A stretch of DNA of 64,000 nucleotides from positions 62,001 to 126,000 of the forward strand of contig ML976719.1 in assembly GCA_010015655.1 (NCBI GenBank), in the 5' to 3' direction. Of this stretch, positions 11,050 through 21,837 are shown piece by piece. Every line of letters starts with the position of its first letter. Position 1 is the stretch's first letter. The notes beneath the pieces are model-generated. The model saw nothing but the letters and a program-made list of their open reading frames with translations, did not search any database and was not told where the DNA came from. The DNA is from Bimuria novae-zelandiae CBS 107.79. Taxonomy: Eukaryota; Ascomycota; Dothideomycetes; Pleosporales; Didymosphaeriaceae. The translations under genes were made by a program, and so were the position numbers.

Positions 11050-11545
11050 GAAGCTATTACTGAACAAGCTATCTAATAATTTAAGTAAACGTATTTAGTA
11101 GCTAAATATAAATTTAAATTCTGCAAGAATGCTAACTAAGTTAAATTAAATACTGTTAGTTTTATAACTATATTTTATAAGGGATTAAAGCGACATGTGC
11201 ACGAGGTACTATACGTAGTAAAGTAAAAATTAATACTTTATAAGCGCTAGTAGTAGAAGCAACTCGAATTAATAATAAATAGTATAAACTAGAATAAGAT
11301 CTACGCTAGAACTAAGACAGGAAGAAAAGTTATAAAGTACCTATTATAAAAATTAATTACTATAACTCTAAGTAACAGCTATAGCGTAAAAACAAAGTTA
11401 ATTATAGTTACTAACTAATAAAAGAAATTTAGTACTAATAAGTTAACGTAATAGAGAAAAGAATAGGAAAGGTTAAAGGCTTTATAAGTCTAACTAAGGA
11501 CGTATCCTAGATAGAACCTATAGACAAGGGACTAGGACACCCCTT

Positions 11546-11587
11546 TACTATATATATGGTAAACTAGGCTACATAGCCAGGAACTGC
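11546..11587 (+). other. mutated CCHC zinc-knuckle of Gypsy Gag
   Basis: The translation has the exact CX2CX4HX4C spacing but reads Y-x2-Y-x4-Y-x4-C. The first Cys is now TAC (from TGC), the second TAT (from TGT) and the His TAC (from CAC); the last Cys (TGC, 11585-11587) is intact. All three changes are G-to-A or C-to-T. The intervening 'GKLG.IARN' is typical of retroviral-type nucleocapsid knuckles. Confidence 0.75.
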
Positions 11588-14500
11588 AGATCTAAAAACA
11601 AGGTTATTAGATAATTAAACGTACTAATCGCCAGAGATGCTAACGCGACCAATAAAAAATAGTAAATAATTAATACTATTAAGTAACTTAATATCTATAA
11701 TAAGGATTTAGAATAATTAGGATCCTTTAACTTACAACTCTTTAAGGTTATATATAAAGGTTTAAATAAAAAAGAAACAAAGCTAGTGCCCTAATCTCCT
11801 ACGCCTTATCCTAGCTAGAGCAAACTAGTTACTAATAAGATAATAAATATTTTAACTTCTTAGAAGAGCACTAACTAAGAGAAGAGGACTTTAGCTTTAT
11901 AGTAGTAAAATAATAAGATAAAACCTATAAAGTAGTACTATACTACGCTTAATAAACTAACTTAGTTAATAAGGTAGTACGTAAGTAGGCAGACTATCGC
12001 TATAAAAATAAAACTTAAACTACAAACTACAAACTATAGTACGATCTAGACCATCGTAACCCTACGTATAGATCTATACGATAGACCCTCTATTGAGAAG
12101 ATTAATATACTATATATTACTAAGCTAAGGAATATAGCTATTTTTCCTAAATATACTAATAGTGTAAATAAGAGTAGTTTAACTATCCTATCGCCCGTTA
12201 TGATATTTATCTTTAGGATAAACGAGAGATAAGATGCTTTTTATATTTTAATAAAGTACTAAACTAAGTATTATTATTACTAGTTAATAGGAAATACGCG
12301 TTAGACGTATAGTAAATATATTTATACCATAGTTATATAAAGCATATACACTAGAAGGCAAAATATAGATTTAATTAAGTACTTAAGGGAATAATAACTC
12401 TTAGGACTAAATTAGTAATAAGGAATAAAGATAGTGAAGCCTCTTAAGAAAAGGGTTAGTAATAGCCTTAAGAAGGATAAAATAAAGAATATCTTTAGCC
12501 TACAAAGCTAACTATAAAGAAGATATCTTTTTTAAACCTAGGCTTAGGCAAGAAGACGCCTTTAGAGAACTAAATACTATAAATAGTTAAGTATTAATTA
12601 AGCTACTAATATAGCTTAAAAAATATAAATAAAAGCGATGCTAGACTTAAGAGCATAAGAGAGTTATATATTAAAAAAAAGTACTTAATAGAGCAGCACT
12701 TTATAAACGTAAAAAGGCTATATCTTACACTATTAATTTTGCGAATAGACAACTAATGCCTGGCAAAGCAAGAATTAAATATAAAATTAAAATAACCTTT
12801 AAGATCTATACATACTAGGAACTAATTACCCTTAACGTTATTAAGAAAGCTAATTATAACGTAATTTTAAAACTACCCTAGTTAAGGAAGCATGACCCTA
12901 TAATTGATTAAAAAAGAAAGAAGCTATCCTTTAAGCGCTATAACTATATATTATAAGTAAAGCCTACGCATTAACAAAATATAATAGTAGATAAGAGAGC
13001 TATTAATAGTATAGTCTCGCGATAGATAGTCGAAAAACGGGAAATACCCTTGGTAGACGCTGGCAGAAACTACTAGGTTATAGAGCGTAAGAAGATAGAT
13101 AATTGTACAAACTATAAGATTCTAGAATGCTACCAAGCATGAAACTATATATTTACTAAAAGAGAAGGAAAAGCAAACCTTTTAAAATATTAACCTTAGA
13201 ATTATATAATTAACCTAGAGGAAGGGAAGATGCCGTCTTTTAGACTACTATATAGTAAAACTAAAAATAAACTCTGGTAAGAAAAAAAATTTATTAAGAT
13301 AAATCTTACGAAGGGATATATTAGACCTTTAAAATTATAAATAGTAAGTTCTTTTATGTTTATACTAAAGAAAGATAGACAAATAAGGTTTTATATAGAA
13401 TATAAGAAGATAAGAAGCTTAACGATATAACAATTAAAAATTAATACTTACTACTAAATATCTTAGAACTCTAAGACTAACTCTTAAGAGCAAAGATTTT
13501 TATAATAATAAATTTATAAAATAGATACTACCTTATATAAATTAAGAAAAATAACGAGTGGAAAATAGCGTTTAAAATACACTATAGACTATTTAAATAT
13601 ATAATTATGCCTTTTAGACTTACTAATGCACCAGCAAACTTTTAGGCACTTATTAATAACGTTCTATATAACTATCTAGACATATTTATTATTTCCTACA
13701 TAGACGACATTCTTGTCTTTTCTAAAAACGAATTAGATCACGTACCGCACGTATAGATAGTACTAAAAGCACTAGATTAGGCACACCTACGAATAAAGCC
13801 AAAGAAAGATAAACTCTATGTATAGAAACTAGAATTTCTAGGATATATTATTAGTATAGAAGGAATATAAGTAAGCCTAGACAAGATTAAATGCGTAAAG
13901 AACTAGCTATAACTAGAAAAAGTAAAAATTATTTAAGAATTCTTAAAATTTTATAGATTTAATAGATAATTGATTAAGGACTATGCCAAAACTACAATAC
14001 CTTTTACTAACCTTATAAAGAAGGATACAACTATTATATAAATAATAAAGTGTAAAATATTATTTTAACTTCTAAAAACTGCATGCATTATGCCACCTGT
14101 GATAGTACACTTTAGAGATAACAAACCTCTGCAATTTAAAACTAATACTAGGGATCGTGCTATAGGTGCATATATAAAATAATTCTAAAATAGGTATTAG
14201 TATTTAGTAGCCTACTACTTACGTACACTAAATAACGCGGAATTATAATATAACATACACGATAAAGAACTCTACGCTATTATAAAAGAACTTAAGTATT
14301 AAAGAATTTATATATATAGCTATTTAGAACTTATAAACTTTATAGATTACAGGAACCTGTTAAAGTTCATAACTATAAAAGAACTACCACCACGTTAGGC
14401 AAGATAGGCAGAAATTATAGGAAAATATAAATTTAGGACTATACACACGCTAGGCAAAGAAAAAAGAGGAATAAAGACGCTAAGCAGGCGTAGAGACTTG

Positions 14501-16475
14501 GTAAGAGATAAGATCAAGACATACTTTGCTATGCTACGATAAAACGACAAAGGATTATTAGGACCTATAGTAGAACTTAACTAACTCCTTATTACTACAC
14601 GAGAAGAACCTAAGGAATAGTAAAATAAAGTTATATAATACTATTATAATAACCTAATATATAGATACCTAGGCATTAAGAAAACAATAGAACTTATTTA
14701 AAGAAATTACTTATTTAGAGGAATAAAAGAAGTAATTATAAAATATATTTAAAAATGTATAGACTACTAACGAAATAAGCACGCCACATACCTTAAGTAT
14801 AAAGAGATATAAGCGATTTAGATACCTACGGTACTATAGGAAGATATTACTATAGACTTTATAACTAGGCTACCTAAGTTAAAAGTCCTAATAACAAGAG
14901 TAGGGTACAACTTAATATTAGTAATTATATACTAATTTACTAAATACGTGGAATTACTACCTTATTAAAAAATAACTATGGCTAAAGAACTAGCATTCCT
15001 TATCCTAGATTAACTTATACAACACTATAATATTCTAAAAATAATTATTGGCAATAGAGACAAACTCTTTACCTTAAACCACTAAATAATGCTTATAGCA
15101 CTTATTAGAATAAAAAGAAAGTTATCTATAGCATATTATCTATAGACGGACAGACAAACAAAACGTACGAATTAGACGATTAAAACGTACCTACGTATAT
15201 ACTATAATAACTAGAAGAATAACTAGATTTCCCTATTACCTATGACATAACTAGCATACAATACCAAAATATTAGTAGTAACTAGATACACACTATTTTA
15301 TATAAATTACAAAAGACACTTATATCGCTTTAATTAAGCATTTCCTATAGTAATTAGGATGGAAGAAGCGATTAACATGGCAGAAATTATAAAGATAATA
15401 TATAAATAACTCTAAAAGAATTTTAAAAAAGCTTAATAGCAAAGCATTTCTTATATGAACTAAAAACGAAAAATAGTACCTTAGCTAAAGAAGGGGAATA
15501 AAGCATATCTACTTATAAAGAATCTTTAAACTTAAAGAAAGAAATACAAGAAACTAAATTATATTAAGGTTAAACTATTTTTTATTTTAAAACAAGTATT
15601 ACTAGTTAAGTACTAATTAGAACTACTACTAGATATAAAGATATACCTAGTATTTTATATAAACTAATTAGAACTAGTAGACCTAGAAATACTAGTTAAA
15701 ACTACCTTCTATCACCAGCCAGAGGAAGAGAACGAATTCGAAGTTAAATATATATTATAATACAGGATTAACTATAAATATACCTTATTAAGTAAAAAGG
15801 TTATCCTTACAGCGAAAATATATAGGAACTAGTAAATTACCTAAGAAACTATTAGCAGATAATTAAATATTACTATAAGTAACTTACCTAGAACTCAGAA
15901 TAGGTAGAGTAGTAAAATTATCTAATAAGCTAAGAGTAGCCTATATAGTAAGCGAATATCTAACTAAGGCATCTATAGTAGGATAATTAACTACTTTAGT
16001 ATTTACTATCTCTCCCTTAGTAGCTATATTAAATATAAAATATAACGTCTTTTTACGCGCACGCTCTTTAGCCTACGCTAATATTTTTTTATTTTTTAAT
16101 AAATAAGAAATAATAGTAGCTAACTATTTCTTATTCTTTTTAATTTACTTCCTATACTCCTCTCGTGTCTTATCTAAGAATAACTAAGATATATTAACGC
16201 ACGAATAGCTAAGATAAATATACTTAGTATACTTTAAACCTAACTTGGATATAACGCGGCACTCATAACCTTTATATTTATACTTAAAATAAAGGTACTT
16301 AGTAATAAAGTTAGCCTAAAAGATTTTATTACATAAATAGACTTTATAAGTAGTAAAATTAGTAGGTATATTAGCTAATATTATACTTATAAATATAAGA
16401 GCGGGGTCACGCTTATATAAAAAAGGTAAAACTAAACACGTAATTTAAGAATAAATCTTAGAAAGAAGGAGATAA

Positions 16476-16866
16476 TATTAAGATCTAAAAGTTAAAAAAG
16501 GCTATACTAGTTTTATATTTAATCTCTTATATTATTCGCTAGAAATAACTAGTTATTAGCGACTACGCCGTAGGGCGCTACGTCACGTGACTGCTCTTTA
16601 GAGAACGCTCGCCAACGAGTAGGAACAAGCCATGCATATAGGAGCGTTAAGTATTGTCCTTCTATACTTGTGTTTAACCTATTTATTAATCTATTATTTA
16701 GATTTAACTTAGGCTCTTATTAATTTAATTATGCTATATATACTTTTAATACTAGCGCCTATTAATACGCGTAAGCTATTAATAAACCTTTCCTTATATT
16801 ACTAACGCTATTACCTAAGAACTAATCTAAACTCCTTTAGGACTAGCTATCCCGAAGGGCTTAACA
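16476..16866 (+). repeat. right LTR of the Ty3/Gypsy element
   Basis: Starts TATTAAGATCT (RIP form of TGTTAGGATCT) and ends CTTAACA. It follows a purine-rich tract at 16460-16475. It is about 50 bp longer than the left copy, mainly through an extra segment near 16760-16815. Confidence 0.9.
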
Positions 16867-18005
16867 GGTAGTTAGTAATAGCTAGTATATATATATTATA
16901 CTTGGTAATAATATAATTACGGAGCGTTTAGTGGCTACGCTAAAGGAGGACTTTAGCTAGTAAGCTTATAATTATAATTATAGCTTAAAATTATAGCATT
17001 TTTATTATGCAAAGGCTTTAATTATTTATAATTACTTAGTTTTTTAGCAAGTCTTAAAATTACAAGCTTAAAAAGCATATTATTATCTTATTTACTATCT
17101 TTTATAATACCTCTATCCCTTTAAACTTTATAATATATATTTAAGATTTTATAAGCGCGCCTATAATATTGCCTTTTTAGCTAATAATTAGTATAAGTCT
17201 ATTAAGTCTATGTAAGTATTTAGGCTTATTACTTGAAAGGTATTAGTTAGCGTTTATAATACTATTAGTTTTATAATACGCCTCTTACTTTTATTACTAA
17301 TAGTAGTACTAGTAAAGCTAGTAGTTCTTTTTATACTTATAGTGCTAAATTGCCTAGCTATAGTAAAAGATTTAGCTTTTTAGCCTACTATAATTATTAC
17401 GCTTAACTTAGCGCCGCTTAAAGTGTAGTATACGCTTAGAATTAAGCCTATTATAATTATAATTATTATTATTACTATTATTAGGAAAGTCCACCTATAC
17501 TACTATAGGCTTATAAGCCTATATCTTGCCTATAGTATTACTAATAGTAGGCGCGTTTAATAGTAATAGTGATAGTAGAGGAGGATTGCGCTTGTCGTAT
17601 TCTATAAGGCGGCGAAGGCCTGAATTAGAGGGAGTAAATATGAAGTACACTAAATAGTATTATAGCAATAGTAGTGTAGCGTCGTGTGTATAGCAGACGC
17701 GACGTAAAAGGCTTGCTAGGTATACCCAGCACACCGTTATAAGCTCTAATTAGCTTAATACTATATATTTTAACTTATATAAGATTAGTACTTATATATC
17801 TAAGACTAGCGCGGCTTCGAAGCCGCACTAGATATAGCTATTATAACTATAAAATTTTACTTTAAAAATAGCTAACGCTAGTCTAACGTTAGTTAGTTTA
17901 ATTAGTCTAGAGACTTTTAAACTAACTAGACTAACGTTTAGTAGCCTTAAGAACTAACTAACTAAACTAAGTCTTAGTAGTTAGTTTAGTTAGTTCGAAC
18001 TAAGT
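16867..18005. repeat. unassigned degenerate repeat (right arm) with palindromes
   Basis: RIP-like AT-rich sequence continuing the pre-insertion host element. It includes a perfect 16-bp palindrome GCGGCTTCGAAGCCGC at 17811-17826. A terminal 135 bp (about 17872-18006) is built of inverted and direct copies of a GTTAGTTAGTTTA-like motif able to form at least two hairpins. No protein motif was recognised. It ends where the CMD-like gene begins. Confidence 0.5.
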
Positions 18006-18012
18006 TACCTGA

Positions 18013-18490
18013 CTAATAGCAAGTCTGCTTGTCAAACGCCTCATCGCTTAGCTTTCCGTATCTCTGAGCTATCTCTAGCCCTACCTGATACACGACTTCC
18101 TCACGTCTGTCCAACCCGTCCACCGCCCTCCCTTCCGCCGCTGCACAAACCTGCTCTTCCGACAACCCTGCTGTCATCCCAATCTTCTTGTGCGCGTAAT
18201 AGATAAATTTGGCGTGCGTCACGCTCGTTGTGGCCAGCACGACTTAGTTCCCGCTCGCGCGGCATGAGCAGCGGCGTGGTATTTACTGCAACCATGTGCG
18301 TGAGGTAAGGGGAGAGGACGCTGGGCGTGTACGACAGCGGGCCGAAAGGGCCGAGGAGGGTGCCATTGGCATCGCGGAGTTCAATGGCTGTGCCAAAGGT
18401 GGAGCGGACAGCTTGTTCGGCGGCTCCGAGGTCGGCGCGTTGGGCGGGGGTCAGGGATGTGGCGGGGAAGCGGGGGGTCGAGGAAGACAT
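18013..18490 (-). pseudogene. carboxymuconolactone-decarboxylase-like gene, frameshifted and truncated
   Basis: From an ATG at 18488-18490 the minus strand reads an AhpD/CMD-like N-terminus ('GPFGPLSYTPSVLSPYLTHM'). It reaches 'PRERE' near 18250 and then must change frame to continue with 'LVVLATTSVTHAKFIYYAHKK' and 'GLSEEQVCAAAEGR'. One extra base in the CTTAGTT segment (about 18243-18249) accounts for the shift. The protein similarity stops near 18025, right at the AT-rich island, so roughly the last 30 residues of a typical 190-residue protein are missing. The family contains peroxidase-linked and decarboxylase enzymes. Function was lost here if the frameshift is real. Confidence 0.7.
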
Positions 18491-19473
18491 GGTTGCGGAA
18501 GTGAGGGCCAGAAGAGGGAACGGTAGAGGATCTTAGGATAGGAATGTTAGAGTTGGAGAGGAGAGGGGAAAGCTTTTATCTGGCCGCGGGGGTAAGGGTC
18601 GACGCTAGCTTCGACAGAGACGATGCTGTGGCATGAGTATGCGGCGTCGTGAGAAAGAACAGAGTCAAGTATGCAGTAGGGTCAGCCTACGCCCTGGACG
18701 CCTGGGTAGGCTCGGTATCTACCACCGCATCGCCATATCGAGTAAGAACATAATATATCTAATCGTATTCCGTATGTCGAACTACGAGCTTCTATCGGGG
18801 CCGGGATTCCGTACTCAACTTACCGCGGCGAAATTTCAAGATATATACCTTGCATGCCCTGTGTCTCCATGGAATCGCCATATTGGCTATGTCTCCGATT
18901 ATGCCCTCCCCAGGAGAAGCCTCTAGCATCGAGCATCCACGGGAGCAAATGCAAGGAGCCGCTCCGCTGGAACCCACGCACATCACCACCCCCATCACCT
19001 GCTGAACCTACACCAAGATGCCGTCTCCTCGGGAGTGCGTCCAAGCCATCCAACCTCTGGACACTCCTCGCAGAGAAGAGAAGCGGGTACCAGGCCTTCG
19101 ACTCAACACCTGGGTCCAGAATTACAATAAACGGCTACTTCCACCTTCAAGAACCAACTCAACACATGCGATCGGTCGTTGGGGGCTCGAGAGGGCAAGC
19201 CTGCTGTCCTTGATGCTGCGCTAGGCTCTGGATTGGGCGAGGAAGCTGTGCGCCTCGCCGTAGCAGTACGTGAGGGGCTGTTAGGAGTTGAGAAAGAAAG
19301 CATGGGCTATTTCGGGGAGGGGCAGACAGAGTACGGCGTGGTCAGGGTGATTGCAGTGGAGCTGTGGAAGTGGTTTGTGGGTGTCGAGAGGGAGGCGATA
19401 CCGCTGTTGAAGCTGCTCGGGGCGGACTACCATGGCGAGGATAGCAGAGTTGGTTGTAATGGAGAGAGGGAAG
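18491..19473. other. gene-poor spacer, one weak ORF
   Basis: Moderate-GC sequence. The plus-strand ORF at 19179-19481 (100 residues, 'EEAVRLAVAVREGLLGVEKES...') has amphipathic helix character but runs into the minisatellite and has no recognised relative. I regard it as doubtful. Nothing else is supported. Confidence 0.35.
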
Positions 19474-19780
19474 GTAGTTGAGTAGGATGGTAGTTGGAGT
19501 AGGATGGTAGTTGGAGTAGGATGGTAGTTGGAGTAGGATGGTAGTTGGAGTAGGATGGTAGTTGGAGTAGGATGNNNNNNNNNNNNNNNNNNNNNNNNNN
19601 NNNNNNNNNNNNNNNNNNNNNNNNNNNNNNNNNNNNNNNNNNNNNNNNNNNNNNNNNNNNNNNNNNNNNNNNNNNNNNNTAGTTGGAGTAGGATGGTAGT
19701 TGGAGTAGGATGGTAGTTGGAGTAGGATGGTAGTTGGAGTAGGATGGTAGTTGGAGTAGGATGGTAGTTGGAGTTAGATG
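19474..19780. repeat. 17-bp minisatellite interrupted by a 105-N gap
   Basis: Head-to-tail copies of GTAGTTGGAGTAGGATG. About six copies precede the gap (19575-19679, 105 Ns) and about six follow it; the first copy lacks one G and the last has TAGATG. Because 17 is not divisible by three, every frame yields a 17-residue periodic peptide, so ORFs through it are spurious. The true copy number is unknown. Confidence 0.95.
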
Positions 19781-20775
19781 GGTTTTGGTTGATGGTGATT
19801 AATGGGAAATGCATGCAAGGCTCACACAAGTTTCGGAGTCAAGCTGGGGCAGCCTCGACCCCGGACGTACCACCCCGATCCCAGGGTTCAAAGCCCGCAT
19901 GTAGTTTTCATTTTGAACGTGGGTATTACGGTTCGGTACGATTTCAGATCAACCTGCGGTATACATGCTGCGTGACTGGATTTATTGAAGACGTGCGAGC
20001 GCATGAGGTAGCAGCGATGAACGTTGCCGATGACTAACCCCACAGATGCGTTCCGAGCACCTGGGCACAGTAATGTGTTGAGGGAGGCGCTCCCCAGCAT
20101 ACGGAAGGAGCACACTAGCCCTATATAGGCGGCTTCCCCGCCTACATAATTGTATACTCTTACACTCAACTTCAATATAATGATGATGATAGTGTGGTGT
20201 TGCTGGACCCAACCGCCTTCACGCACACACAATCGAGCCTGCGCATTTCTTACAGAGAGGCCAGTCTGACTCATCATAGGTGAGTTCATATCACCGAGCT
20301 GTGTGGGTTGGTGCGCAGTTTCCCTTGCGGCGGAACAAAGTTCCAAGATTCCAAGGTTGACTTCAACAGCCTGGAAAAGGCAGCAGGCAGGGACTGGACT
20401 GGTTTATTCTCCATCTAGCGAGGTACCGGTCGCATTCCATAAGACGTTTTAAACCTGCGATAATCTTCCCGCGTCCGTCTCAAGCTGAGGGCGTGGATAT
20501 ACCAAAGGTATAGAAGCGCCATGCAAACCGCGGTACAATTTTCCACGCGCAACGCTGTCGGTCCACAAGGCACCACATGGGGAGGCGGGCAAGAGTTTGG
20601 TGCGGCCTATCCCGACTTTTCGCTGCGGGAGGGGGCAAGGCTGGACGGAGAAGGGTGTAGACCACTTTCAATGGTGATAGCCAAGTCTGCACACACCTAA
20701 TCAAGACGAATTGAGCCACGTCACTTTCCGTCGCTCCAGTTCAGTACCACTTTCAACCAGGGACTCGAAGGGGCT
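19781..20775. other. intergenic, no gene seen
   Basis: About 1 kb of mixed-composition DNA downstream of EAF7 with only short overlapping ORFs on both strands. No RNA gene or repeat was identified. Confidence 0.45.
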
Positions 20776-21664
20776 TCACCGTTTCCGGGTCCGTTTTGGG
20801 GGTGGTTGCGGCTTGCTCTTGCTTCGGTTTGTCCGTCGGGTGATGGGGGCGGTGTCTTCAGACTCTTCACTAGATTCAGCTTCGTCATCATCTTCATCCT
20901 CTTCTTCTGCGGTGTCGGAGACTGCAGACTGGGTCTTACTGTTCTTTGCAGCTTGACCCTTGCCCGCCTTCCCGCTCTTCGCAGCTCCCTTGTTTGCGCG
21001 CGTGTTCTTTCCCTTCTTCGGCGTGGGTGTCGTTTCGGCTACGCTCTCGGCTTGTTGTGATCTGATGCCGTCGGGCAGGTCATTCAGCATGCCCATGTCG
21101 GGCACGTAGGGCAGCTTTTCGTCGTCGAAGGGAATGGTAGGCGGCGAGGAGGATGGCTCCGATTCGGGACGGTGAAAGCGTTGCTGCCATATCATTTCGC
21201 CGAACTCGTCCTCTGGCAGCTCGAAATCGGGAATCGTCGCTGCCTCGTCGGGGTCAAGGGGATTCGGTTCTTCGCTGAAGGCGTACGCGTCCTCGCGCTC
21301 GTCCAAGGCGCGCAGGTCGTACAGGGAAGCCACCTTGCTCCAGATGCCGGGAATGCGCGTGTGCGGCGCATCATCGGTCGCAAAGCCGTGCGAGCGCATG
21401 TCGGCGTGGATCGAGATCATGCGGAAGTGTTTGTGCATGCCTACGGAAGTCAATCATCACGTGCAATACTCAAGATAGACAGTATGTACCCGTCGGCTTC
21501 CACTTCATCATGCTCTTGAACAACTGCGTCTCCTGCTCGTCGGCCCACGCATCGTTGAGAAGCTCCAGCTCCGTCGTCGGGCCCGAGTCCTGGGGCGTCT
21601 TGGGCTGCACGTCGGCGAGGGGCGTCGATGCGGCGCTGGCTTTGGCCTTTTTCCGCGGCGGCAT
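20776..21664 (-). CDS. EAF7: NuA4 histone acetyltransferase subunit Eaf7 (CT20/MRGBP family)
   Basis: Two exons, 21664-21490 and 21440-20776, give 279 residues. The intron has donor GTACAT and acceptor CGTAG. The N-terminus 'MPPRKKAKAS' is followed by 'LLNDAWADEQETQLFKSMMKWKPTGMHKHFRMI' (read across the splice), the CT20/Eaf7 core that contacts the MRG-type partner Eaf3. Next comes 'IPGIWSKVASLYDLRALDERE', also typical. The C-terminal third is low complexity: Lys/Ala-rich, an acidic Glu/Asp run and a basic tail ending 'KRTRKR', a likely nuclear localisation signal. Eaf7 with Eaf3 and Eaf5 forms a chromatin submodule of NuA4. The gene is divergent from the gamma-tubulin-complex gene, sharing 173 bp of promoter. 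Confidence 0.9.
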
Positions 21665-21837
21665 CGTAGCAATACGTTGGGTGAGGGAAGCGGGAGCACT
21701 GATGCGCTGTGGGTTATAAGTTTTTGGTGAAGCTTCGCAACCACGGCGCTGGCGCGCCGTGGTTCGCATAGGGCTGACATTTGGCGTCATGCCGAGGCCC
21801 CTCCAAAAACACGCTGTTGCTTTGCACGCTCCACACA
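21665..21837. promoter_or_regulatory. shared divergent promoter of EAF7 and the GCP gene
   Basis: Only 173 bp separate the two start codons (21664 on minus, 21838 on plus), so both genes must be transcribed from this interval. No convincing TATA box is visible. An inverted repeat of GGCGCGCC type flanked by CACGG/CCGTGG lies near 21744-21764 and could be a binding site. Confidence 0.55.

Larger units (their letters stand above)
9692..16866 (+). mobile_element. complete Ty3/Gypsy LTR retrotransposon, RIP-inactivated
   Basis: Two related LTRs (9692-10033 and 16476-16866) flank an internal region. GGTAG occurs immediately outside both ends (9687-9691 and 16867-16871), a perfect 5-bp target duplication. 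Order inside: a Gag zinc-knuckle relic at 11546-11587, reverse transcriptase with the box YIDD at 13697-13708 ('ISYIDDILVFSKN'), RNase H traces near 14136-14180 and 14250-14290 ('YNIHDKELYAIIKEL'), an integrase core 'EDITxDFITRLPK' near 14842-14880, and a possible chromodomain-like tail near 15730. RT before integrase is the Ty3/Gypsy order. A polypurine tract (16460-16475) abuts the right LTR. Stops are frequent, so it cannot be autonomous. Length without the nested LTR is about 6.5 kb. Confidence 0.92.
3765..18005. repeat. AT-rich RIP-affected transposon island
   Basis: Composition switches abruptly to very AT-rich, TA-dominated sequence with CA and TG dinucleotides scarce and CG still present, the signature of repeat-induced point mutation. 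No gene-sized ORF survives in 14 kb. Recognisable layers are a Ty1/Copia relic, a complete Ty3/Gypsy element with target-site duplication, two much less mutated solo LTRs and unassigned repeats. The left border truncates a sensor gene and the right border truncates a CMD-like gene. Confidence 0.9.

Noticed and set aside
3765..18005. Possible centromere or mitochondrial insertion
   Set aside because: AT-richness is explained by RIP of identifiable LTR elements, with CA/TG depletion; no mitochondrial gene or satellite array is present.
19281..19829. 182-residue minus-strand ORF of 17-residue repeats
   Set aside because: Created by the 17-bp minisatellite and the N gap; it exists in any frame and is not evidence of a protein.
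19885..19905. GGGTTCAAAGCCC, another T-arm-like match
   Set aside because: Only three stem pairs form, and no matching tRNA body is present on either strand.
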